Source: Termitidicoccus mucosus
GTDB lineage: Bacteria; Verrucomicrobiota; Verrucomicrobiia; Opitutales; Opitutaceae
Direction: 5' to 3'
DNA length: 64,000 nucleotides
Assembly: GCF_038725785.1 (NCBI RefSeq)
Contig: NZ_CP109796.1
Location: 6,944,501 to 7,008,500 of the forward strand
The notes beneath the pieces are model-generated. The model ran no database searches, was not told the DNA's origin, and saw nothing but the letters and a program-made list of their open reading frames with translations. Of this stretch, positions 16,331 through 23,135 are shown in pieces. Position 1 is the first letter of the stretch; each line of letters begins with the position of its first letter. The position numbers and the translations under genes are program-made.

Positions 16331-16843
16331 ATGAAGCGTGTGTGGCTTTTATTTATGATTTTTATGGCCGGCTGCTCGCCAAACCCATTGAATCGCTTTT
16401 TGACTTTGGACGAGCACGGGCTAGGTTTTATCTCTGATAAGAATAAGCCCACCGGATATATTTTAATATTATTTAAAGATGGATGCGTGGAGATTATATG
16501 CTCAGAGCTAGAAAAAGATTCACCAGGCATTTGGAAGAATCGAGAATGGCTCCATAGTTCTTGGGCTATCGATAGCCAGAAGCGACTACGCATCACTTCT
16601 GGAGATGGCGCGAGACGATGGTTTCATATTGAACAGCAGAAAGGTATTTTGGTGTTGACCGAGGAAATACCAGAAGGAGGGTTGGTTCTTTATGAAGAGA
16701 AGAAAGAGGCTACCCATGCGCCAGAGCCAACGCGACTGACCGCTGGTTGTTCGATGTTTTTACACGCATCCGAGGCTTCATTTTTTGCTCGCAGTCGCGC
16801 GGCTCACCTTTATCGTTCGGCAAAAGATGAGCGCGGAACTTAG
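16331..16843 (+). CDS. Cassette 11: putative lipoprotein
   Basis: The start is the ATG 4 nt after R'. The product begins MKRVWLLFMIFMAGCSPNPL, a lipoprotein signal with lipobox FMAGC. The core of about 125 residues has no recognised domain. There is no stop before attC12: the frame reads THAPEPTRLTAGC through the whole site and ends 13 codons past its L' arm, overlapping the next gene's start by 17 bp. The full frame is 170 aa, of which the last 43 or so are attC-encoded. Confidence 0.65.
   Translation: MKRVWLLFMIFMAGCSPNPLNRFLTLDEHGLGFISDKNKPTGYILILFKDGCVEIICSELEKDSPGIWKNREWLHSSWAIDSQKRLRITSGDGARRWFHIEQQKGILVLTEEIPEGGLVLYEEKKEATHAPEPTRLTAGCSMFLHASEASFFARSRAAHLYRSAKDERGT
16708..16821 (+). 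other. attC12 (114 bp, mutated R'')
   Basis: R'' reads GGCTACC (16708-16714) instead of the usual GGCTAAC. L'' GAGCCAACGCGACTG, L' CAGTCGCGCGGCTC, R' GTTCGGC (16815-16821). R'' no longer matches R' well. Confidence 0.8.
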
Positions 16844-17393
16844 ATACGCAGGATTCTGGAAACGCTTCGGGGCGATGTGGCTAGACGCCTTGTTTCTGCT
16901 TCCCCTCGTGCTCGTGGTGTTCTGGGGCAATTCTCGATTCAGGCTGTTCCAGATGTATTACTTGTTACCCGGTTTTGCGGTCGGTGCGTTTTATGGCATT
17001 TACCTCGTCAAGCGTTTTGGAGGCACTCCGGGGAAGCTCATCGCTGGACTACGGATCACTAAATTAGATGGGGCGGCTATCGGTTATCGGGAAGCAGTCC
17101 TCCGTGATGCGCCCGGCTGGCTGCTTAGTTTAGCACTCTCGATCGGTCTTGCGGTCGCAGCCTCTCGAATGAGCGATGTCGAGTATCTTTCTCTCACATT
17201 CGTGGAAAGATCGCGGCGCTTGAAAGAGTTTGTCCCGAGTTGGCATCAGCCATTGCAGATGCTTCAGACCATATGGATTTGGGGCGAATTTGTGGTTCTT
17301 CTCACGAATAAGAAGAAACGAGCATTGCACGACTTCATTGCTGGCACCGTCGTAATCCTGAAAGAGCCGAATCGGGTCCCCGTGGCCGACTGA
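16827..17393 (+). CDS. Cassette 12: RDD-family membrane protein
   Basis: The start is the ATG 5 nt after R'. The product is 188 aa with the RDD-family layout: an N-terminal KRFGAMWLDALFLLPLVLVV helix, a second helix, the conserved FGGTPGKLIAGLRITKLDG loop, a third helix (LLSLALSIGLAVAA), and the end RALHDFIAGTVVI. RDD proteins are inner-membrane proteins, some linked to transport or stress; the substrate here is unknown. The final residues RVPVAD and the stop lie in the inserted intron C, so the original tail is lost. It is the last cassette of the array. Confidence 0.8.
   Translation: MSAELRYAGFWKRFGAMWLDALFLLPLVLVVFWGNSRFRLFQMYYLLPGFAVGAFYGIYLVKRFGGTPGKLIAGLRITKLDGAAIGYREAVLRDAPGWLLSLALSIGLAVAASRMSDVEYLSLTFVERSRRLKEFVPSWHQPLQMLQTIWIWGEFVVLLTNKKKRALHDFIAGTVVILKEPNRVPVAD
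17364..17370 (+). other. attC13 remnant (R'' half only)
   Basis: GAGCCGA (17364-17370) is the R'' side of the last attC, cut exactly where intron C ends. The L'', L' and R' parts are missing, because the far side of the intron is replaced by a recombinase fragment. Confidence 0.6.
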
Positions 17394-18149
17394 GTTAACT
17401 CAATCGGCCACAGGTCCCACACCACCCGGCGTGCCGCTCGGCACCGGGCGGTTCCGTCAGGAGGGAACGCCGTCGTCCCCGTAATGCATGGCGATCCATT
17501 TCGCCCTCATGTCCGGCACCCCTTGTTCGTGCAGATACGCGTTATTCAGCGCGGCTTGCACGATACTGTTGCTGCTCATCCGCCAGTATCCCTTGCGGCT
17601 GCGAGTCGCCAGCTTCACTTGCTTCGGGTTCGCTCCGAGTTTGATCAGATTACGTCGCCTGGTCCTCGGCTGTTTCCATTGTTTCCAATAATACAGCCGC
17701 ACCCGTCTTCGCATCCAATCCTCCAGCGCCAGTACTTCCTTGCAGGTATTGCTGATCCCGAAGTAGCCCAGCCAGCCGATCACATAACGCCTGAGCTCCC
17801 CGATCACCTTGTCCACGGCCACTCCCCGCTTGCGCGAGGTGATCGCCTTGAGGCGTTGTTTAAACCGCAGACAGGCCTTCTCGGTCCAGACGACGTTTCC
17901 CCGTGCCGTTATCTTGAAGCTCAAAAACGAGCATTCTTTTAACCACGCGGTTTTACACTTCGCCGGGTTGACCGCCAACTTCAGACGCCCTTCCACATAG
18001 CGCACCAGACCGGCCATTACCCGCTGCGCCGCCCTCGCACTCTTCACCATTATGATAAAGTCGTCGGCGTAACGCGCGAACCGGTGTCCGCGCTTTTCCA
18101 ACTCTTTATCCAAGGGATCGAGCACGATATTGGCGAGCAACGCTGACAA
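17371..18149 (-). mobile_element. Group IIC-attC intron copy C, 5' half missing
   Basis: The 3' end GGGGACCCGAT lies at 17371 next to an attC R'' box. Domain VI is followed inward by domain V at 17421-17452, identical to copy B. Beyond lies the RT/maturase up to 18149, where identity with copy A ends after GCTGACAA and a serine-recombinase remnant starts. Domains I-III and the 5' exon are absent. Confidence 0.8.
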
Positions 18150-18389
18150 CACTCCATGGACACACTTGGTAACTTTGTCCAGCCGTTCCTGCGCGCGGGC
18201 GAACTCCGGTTCGTCCACGAGCGCCGGCACGGCAATCCCGATCCACTGCTCCGCAGGACGCTCCCGACTTGCGCTGCACCGGCGGGAAAACCCGCCTTTC
18301 TGACGCAACGGGCGGGTCATCCGCTTGCGCTCGGCGCGCTCCGTCTTTCCGAAGGCCGCCCGTCCGACATAGGCCGGATTGCGCAGCAT
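17457..18389 (-). pseudogene. Chimeric reading frame: serine recombinase piece fused to group II RT/maturase
   Basis: One open frame of 310 codons. The first 80 are a large serine recombinase segment (LRNPAYVGRAAFGKTERAER, then WIGIAVPALVDEPEFARAQ). From about residue 81 it is intron RT: LSALLANIVLDPLDKELEKR, the catalytic RYADDFIIMV, and the complete maturase tail ending HYGDDGVPS, which copy A lacks. RT motifs before this are missing. The fusion is in frame, but neither partner has its full catalytic domain. Confidence 0.75.
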
Positions 18390-18541
18390 CCCCAGACCAC
18401 CGAGCGTTCCCAGCGTGGCTTGCCCTTGCGCGTGGGGATGCCCCGCTCACTCAGACGCCGGGCGATCCCCCCGATGCTCAAGCCCTCATGCACATACCAC
18501 CGATAAACATCCCGCACCGCGTATTTGGACGCGGGAGGCCG
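18150..18541 (-). pseudogene. Large serine recombinase remnant
   Basis: This reads VRDVYRWYVHEGLSIGGIAR then ERGIPTRKGKPRWERSVVW, then after a frameshift near 18390 MLRNPAYVGR. These are the recombinase-domain helix-turn and the RNPxYxG motif of large serine recombinases. The catalytic N-terminal resolvase domain and the zinc ribbon are missing. It may come from an IS607-like or phage-type recombinase. Its join to intron C lies at 18149/18150. Confidence 0.65.
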
Positions 18542-18856
18542 TCATCGTTGGGTTGGGCGGGTGGTCAAAGCCGGGGCGGGAGGCCGGGAAATTGATTCCC
18601 AGAGGCCGGCTATCCGGCGGTCAATCTCTTGGTATTGACGAACGCGGTATTGAATTCCGTTGGCGTCGAGCGCCTCATGGATGCAGTAGGTTGCTGCACA
18701 TTCACTGTCGTTTTCGCGTTTGTATAGCGTCAATGTTTCATGGATCAGCTTGTTGTTGCACCAAAAGCCGTCCGGATCTTTGGCGATGATTTTTTGGATG
18801 GCGGCACACCGGAGGTCGTCCGCTTTTTTGAACTCTTCAAATTTTTCATTTATCAT
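18542..18856 (-). CDS. Hypothetical protein
   Basis: The start is the ATG at 18856 (MINEKFEEFKKADDLRCAAI). The product is 104 aa, soluble and charged, with five cysteines, of which CNN and CAATYC are notable. The C-terminal SRPPAPALTTRPTQR looks unlike the rest and may come from the neighbouring recombinase remnant, so the original 3' end may be lost. There is no clear ribosome binding site. No family is recognised. Confidence 0.5.
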   Translation of the reverse strand: MINEKFEEFKKADDLRCAAIQKIIAKDPDGFWCNNKLIHETLTLYKRENDSECAATYCIHEALDANGIQYRVRQYQEIDRRIAGLWESISRPPAPALTTRPTQR

Positions 18857-19163
18857 GGATTGGTCAGGTGCCGGACTTTTTGTGTGTCAAATGGATTTGC
18901 GGTTGCGGTGTTCCAGCCTTTGACTGATGGGGTTGCTTTTGGCCGTGAGGATGAACGCAGGTGACGAGGGGGATCGCTGTCCGGGCTCGCATGCAGGCAA
19001 AGTCGTTTGCATGTCGGCAGTCCGATGGATGGAAGCGTGGCGGTGATTTGAAATATGGCGGGCAGGAGGACGTCGGATGACAGGGGGACGGGGTATGAAA
19101 ATGACGGGGATCCAGCCTCCCACTGCCACCGTTGAGCTGTCCGAAGACGAAGAACTTCAATCG
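18857..19163. other. Non-coding stretch
   Basis: I find no supportable gene. A short plus frame (MKMTGIQPPTATVELSEDEE) starts at 19095 and ends inside the following terminator hairpin; it might be the N-terminal tip of a broken transposase, but this is weak. Confidence 0.3.
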
Positions 19164-19206
19164 GGTCAGGGACGCCACGCAACGTTGCTGCGTCCCTGAC
19201 CTTTTT
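19164..19206 (+). terminator. Rho-independent terminator
   Basis: GGTCAGGGACGC (19164-19175) pairs perfectly with GCGTCCCTGACC (19190-19201), followed by TTTTT. The 12-bp stem and T-run make a strong plus-strand terminator. No intact plus-strand gene precedes it. Confidence 0.7.
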
Positions 19207-19506
19207 GTCTGCTTTTGTTGGAGGCTGTGGCCCCCTTGGTGCTTTGGGCGGTGCCGCAGGTCTTGTAGGGTGGCTTCAGCTTTTTGATGGCTGATGTCGG
19301 CCTCGCCAGTTGGTTGGTGGCATGCAGGCTTTTGGGTGGCCGTGGCACTGCCGTGGGTTTGCTGAAATGCCGCAGGTCTCCTGCCTGTTGTTTAAAGGCC
19401 GAAGGCATTGGAGGCAACCCGCCTCCCTTGTATTTTGCGGGCCGGGATGCAGCGGCATTCGGCCTGCATTTTGGCCCGGAAGGGCCAAACGCCGCCCGCG
19501 TAGGGC

Positions 19507-19623
19507 CAGGAAGGAAAACCACACCCGGTGCCGCCATCCCCCCGTTAGGAGGGGGAGGCGGCACACCCCCTGTCCATCGATTAGATGGACTACAAGGGGG
19601 TGAGGGTGTGGTTTTCCTTCCTG
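19507..19623. repeat. Cloverleaf-forming inverted repeat, 117 bp
   Basis: A perfect 20-bp outer stem (19507-19526 with 19604-19623, CAGGAAGGAAAACCACACCC and complement) encloses two hairpins. The first is GTGCCGCC (19528-19535) with GGCGGCAC (19557-19564), plus five inner C-G pairs. The second is CACCCCCT (19564-19571) with AGGGGGTG (19595-19602), extended by GTCCATC/GATGGAC. Nothing in it is convincingly coding. It could be a non-autonomous mobile element, a structured RNA gene or a replication/partition site. Confidence 0.75.
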
Positions 19624-19682
19624 CTCCACATTTGTGCACCCAATCGACGCGCTGCGTCGTCGGGAACCGGGTGCATCAAATG

Positions 19683-19745
19683 GTCGTTTTTGGGCCGTTT
19701 TGGCACAAAAACGACTCGATTTAAGCCCATAAGTGGGCTTGTTTT
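19683..19745 (+). terminator. Two hairpins, the second terminator-like
   Basis: GTCGTTTTTG (19683-19692) pairs with CAAAAACGAC (19706-19715). Then AAGCCCA (19723-19729) pairs with TGGGCTT (19734-19740), followed by GTTTTA. The second has terminator form on the plus strand. Confidence 0.5.
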
Positions 19746-21123
19746 ATTGGTTCTCATTAAGAGGAGTTCTTGTTTCTTGAGTTTTTTCTTCACACCCCGT
19801 GTGAGATTGGGAGTCAAAGCGAGAGCGGCTTGCAATTTGTTGGATATGACCGCGCTTGCGACCAGCGGGGTGCATTCCGAAAAGTTTCATGCCCACATTT
19901 GTGCACCTTGGAGGCGGTCTAGCTGTATTCCCAAATCCAGTTTCTGTTAAGATGTTGATATTGCGAGAGTGACTCTTCGAAAATCATACACCTTGGCGAA
20001 TCTTACGTTAAACCTGGGTTTTGATGATATGGTCGTTAACTCAGGCAAGGTATATTGACCCTGTTTAATAAGATATTGGCGGATATTATGTTGAATTGAT
20101 GTTTTGGGTGCATGAATGTAGAACTGAAATTATTGAGACAGGAGGGGTAGGGGTGTAAAAATGACTGATTTCGCGGTTACGAATAGCGAAAAATGTAATA
20201 TTTTGTGCGAAATTCAGTAGGATGCCTATGGTGAAATATAATTCATTGATAGATGGTTTCCTGTGAAAATTGATTATATCTCATTTTTGCAAAATATGTT
20301 ATGGGCATGTGGATATATATTGTTAGTTGTTGATAGACATGATGTAATTTATTGAGACAGGGTGCATAAAAGTGTGAAGGAAGGATTTTGTGAGAATTTG
20401 TATATTGGAGAATTTCAGGCAGTGTTATTTGTCGATGTGAATGTGCGTTTGGAATGCAATTTTGGCGGTTCACCGGAAGGGGGGAGTGGGGATTGGCGGA
20501 CGGCATTTTGCGAATTTGGGCTGGGCGTTATGCAGAGAAGATTGGAAGGGGGGATGGTATTTTTGAGATAGAAACAGAGTTACGGGGAGTGTTTTGTGTA
20601 GTTGACGGATGGTTTTGGCAGATGAATATTCGGATGGAGGCGTAGAGGGAGGCGGATGATTTCCGGGAGGAAATCAAGAACGATGGCGGAGATTTCCGCC
20701 GCCGTTTTTGAGAGAACGGATTGAGATGAAGAGGGTGATTTGGAAGCAGGATGGCCATTTTAGTGAGGGCAGGGGAGGCGAAGTGGAAGTTTTCTGGATG
20801 AAGAATGGGAGTTGGGATAGTGATTTGCCGGGAAGCTTTTGGCTGGCTACGGTGCGGCAGGTGATGGCGATTTATAGCGCCAGCTAGGGGTGGTGATTGG
20901 GGGATTGCCGGCTGGAGGCGGCGGTTTGGGAGTAGAAAATTCCAGCGCGAGAAGCAAAGCGAGGCATGCGGTGTAACGGCGGTCCGCGCGCAAGCAAGGC
21001 AGTTAAAAAGAAAGGCAGAACGGTTTTTGCAGGCACGCAGGTGCCGGTCAAAAACCTCGCCGGATTGCCTTGAGGCAGGGATTCAATTGAGGGCTTGCTC
21101 GATGATTTTTCAACGATCAACCG
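19746..21123. other. Long gene-poor stretch with an AT-rich island
   Basis: I see no convincing gene. From about 19960 to 20450 the sequence is clearly AT-rich and has no long frame. It contains two copies of ATTGAGACAG (from 20132 and 20351) in similar surroundings. From 20450 to 20880 short plus frames look like decayed coding sequence, for example ETELRGVFCVVDGWFWQMN, without an intact start. A small hairpin GGCGGA/TCCGCC with a following T-run lies at 20685-20709. Confidence 0.35.
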
Positions 21124-21126
21124 CGT

Positions 21127-21666
21127 TCAGGTCATCGAGTTTTTTGAGGCCGCGTGCATGCAGCTCACCGTAGCCTTTGCCCAAGCCCGATGCGTGTCAT
21201 TCTTGACGAGCGCCTGTCTCGCCGCCTCGGGCTGGGAGTTGCCCGGCCATTTGGTTTCCCCGCGCTGCCCGCAGGGTGGGCAGGCGTTTCCCAACGGCAA
21301 GCTGACCGCGCGCATTGCGCCAGTTACGACGTTTTCATCATTGTCGGCAAAATTTTCTGCGCAATAGAAGGCCTCGACTTTGTCCTTTGGTGTGATCGAG
21401 TTTCGTGCCGCGTCCAATCAATTGGCGGATTCACGCCCCTTGGCGTCGCAGGCATTCGCCGCGCTTGCGGCCTCCTCCACGTCGGACAGGCTTCTGTCAT
21501 TGAGTCCGTCCGGCCTTGAGCCCCGACGCCCCGACGTCCGCATCTTTGCCGACAAACTCTGCTTTGATCCCGGCGTGCTGGGCATGACGTTCTCACCGGG
21601 AATCCCCGGAGCGCGACCGCTCTCAATGTCATCGGCGCGGCTTTTGGTCTCCCATCTTTTCCTCAA
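21127..21666 (-). pseudogene. Possible protein remnant with an in-frame TGA
   Basis: Two adjacent stretches in the same minus frame are split by a single TGA at 21418-21420. The first reads RKRWETKSRADDIESGRAPG on to NDRSLSDVEEAASAANACDA. The second reads NSITPKDKVEAFYCAENFAD on to GNACPPCGQRGETKW, with a CPPC pair. Together they are about 179 codons. The composition looks coding in the second half, but I recognise no family. A decayed gene with a nonsense mutation is the simplest reading; an accidental open frame is possible. Confidence 0.3.
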
Positions 21667-21711
21667 TCCTCGACCATCCTGCCGTCCGAAATCGTGTTGT
21701 CCAGTCCCTGC

Positions 21712-22020
21712 CTAGAGCTTCGCGAGATCGATCTTTTTGAGCAACTGCTTGAGTATCCGCCCAGACTTGAACTTGGCCACGGCGCGCTCGGGGATGACCA
21801 CTTGGTCGGCGGGTTTGTTCGGATTGCGGCCGATCCGGGACTTGCGCTTTTGCACTTCCAGCACACCGAAGTTACGCAGCTCGACATTGCGTCCCTCCGC
21901 GAGGGCTTTCATGATGATGTCGAGTGTCATCTGGACGGTTGCGATAACCTCCTTTTGCTGGAATCCGGTCTTCCCGTAGATTTTCAGGACAATTTCTCGT
22001 TTGGTCAGGCTGGCGGACAT
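21712..22020 (-). CDS. HU/IHF-family DNA-binding protein
   Basis: The start is the ATG at 22020 (MSASLTKREIVLKIYGKTGF). The product is 102 aa, the usual size for HU/IHF. Landmarks are the N-terminal helices LTKREI and QQKEVIATVQMTLDIIMKAL, the GRNVELRNFGVLEVQKRKSR strand region, the GRNP arm tip, and the end FKSGRILKQLLKKIDLAKL. Such proteins bend DNA and act in nucleoid structure, recombination and replication. It lies among relics, transcribed leftwards and monocistronic. An in-frame upstream start exists but would only add non-conserved residues. Confidence 0.85.
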   Translation of the reverse strand: MSASLTKREIVLKIYGKTGFQQKEVIATVQMTLDIIMKALAEGRNVELRNFGVLEVQKRKSRIGRNPNKPADQVVIPERAVAKFKSGRILKQLLKKIDLAKL

Positions 22021-22082
22021 TTTTGTAGAGGGTTTCAAATATCCAAATGGATTCCCGGGCAATTTTCAATTCCAAGATTGTG

Positions 22083-22220
22083 CCGCACCGACACCCTGGC
22101 AGATACACCTCCACCAGCGCCTCCTCCACGCTGCTGCCTTTGTGCCGGTGGAGCGTTCGGCGATCGCCGTTTCGAAGGACAGCGGCCGCTGGCACGCGAT
22201 TGCAGCGCAGACGGGCGGCT
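22083..22220 (-). pseudogene. IS256-family transposase scrap
   Basis: A short piece reads PLSFETAIAER in one frame and SSVEEALVEVYLPG in another. It is clearly related to LPFETALIERYRRRESNVEE and ALVEMYLAGVSVRR of the IS256 transposase at 24.4-25.2 kb. About 45 codons with a frameshift remain. It shows that this IS type visited the locus more than once. Confidence 0.5.
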
Positions 22221-22299
22221 AAAAAAGAGGTTTTGAGCGGGCGGGCACGTCGGCAAAGCGTGTCGTTTTTGCGGTGAGAGGGGCGTCGCAAGTTCGTCG

Positions 22300-22586
22300 T
22301 CAGGCGGTGCGGCGGCTCCAATAATCCGGGTCGCGGTGCAGCGGCATCACGACGGCAATGCGGATGTGATCGGGCCGGTCCTCGTAGAGGATTGCCAAGG
22401 GGAACACCGCCGAGAAATGACGGCGGACAGGGTCGCTGATGCGCCGGTAAAGCAACGAGGCGCGGCAGACCTCGCTGATCAATCGCTCTAAAACCGCCCG
22501 CCAAGTTCGAGGCTGATTTTCGCGTAATCTTCGGCCGCGCAGGCATATTCCTCAAGCGCCTCGCGGTGGAATCCGTGCGGCTTCAT
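22300..22586 (-). pseudogene. RelE/ParE-type toxin, frameshifted
   Basis: The frame opens at the ATG at 22586 (MKPHGFHREALEEYACAAED) and continues YAKISLELGGRF to a stop. The sense resumes after a one-base shift near 22490 (RLISEVCRASLLYRRISDPV) and ends with FPLAILYEDRPDHIRIAVVM and HLHRDPDYW-like residues. These are the hallmarks of ParE toxins, which act on gyrase or mRNA. The joined protein would be about 95 aa, the normal size. The start ATG overlaps the expected stop of the antitoxin in the form ATGA. The frameshift should inactivate it. Confidence 0.65.
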
Positions 22587-22809
22587 CGTCCGACAATCTT
22601 GCGGATGCGGGCGCTGCGGTCGCGTCGGCGATCAACTCGGCCTGCCTGCCGTCAAGCTCGGCGCAACGCCGCAGAGCGGTTGCGGCCCACGCGTCCATGC
22701 GGGCGGCGCTCATGCCGCCATGTTTGGCGAGCGTGATGCGATCAAGAAGCTCGGCGACGGCATCAACCGGCCATTGCGTGGTTTCCTCGACGATTTGTTC
22801 GACGGTCAT
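22552..22809 (-). CDS. Addiction-module antitoxin, probably frameshifted at the 3' end
   Basis: The start is the second of two close ATGs (22809), because GGAGG lies 7 nt upstream of it and only 1 nt before the first. The protein (MTVEQIVEETTQWPVDAVAE, then a central AATALRRCAELDGRQAELI) resembles short antitoxins of the putative addiction-module component family. In the present frame it ends ARLSDDEAARIPPRGA inside the toxin gene. One frame over, the sequence reads RSARIRKIVGR and then a TGA overlapping the toxin ATG, the usual end of this family. So a late frameshift is likely. Antitoxin and toxin formed a two-gene operon. Confidence 0.55.
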   Translation of the reverse strand: MTVEQIVEETTQWPVDAVAELLDRITLAKHGGMSAARMDAWAATALRRCAELDGRQAELIADATAAPASARLSDDEAARIPPRGA

Positions 22810-23135
22810 TGGCATGCCTCCAACTGTGTGTGGGGGGCTCCATGGTTTTACAACATGCGAGCAATCGCGGAGGTGGAATATCCGGACCTCCGCAATCCGA
22901 CGGAGCAAGATGTTCAAGGCTGCAAAACCATCAAGAATAGCGACGAATCTCGGCGGTGGCGTGATCTGATTTTCCCGGCTAAAGAGGAATTTTAAAGATT
23001 TACATAAAATTTAGTTGTCATCCTATAAGGGTAGAGGGCAGGAACTTATGTCCATCGATATACCTTCTGATGAGCCATCCGTCCGCGTTTGGCCCGGCAC
23101 TTGTCCCGCATGACTCCAGCTTTTCCAACCCCATA
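22810..23135. other. Spacer before the DUF481 gene
   Basis: The antitoxin's ribosome binding site lies at 22816-22820. On the plus strand a 46-codon frame (MRAIAEVEYPDLRNPTEQDV, stop near 22995) is too short to trust. A TTTACA...TATAAG pair (22999-23029) upstream of the DUF481 start has an over-long 19-nt spacer, so it is only a possible promoter. Confidence 0.3.

Noticed and set aside
7517-16821. Regularly spaced repeats taken for a CRISPR array
   Set aside because: The repeats are about 114 or 90 bp, contain paired R and L boxes, and the spacers are gene-sized. They are attC sites.
19284-19724. 146-codon plus frame across the cloverleaf
   Set aside because: It consists of the inverted repeats themselves; the composition is not protein-like and there is no start signal.
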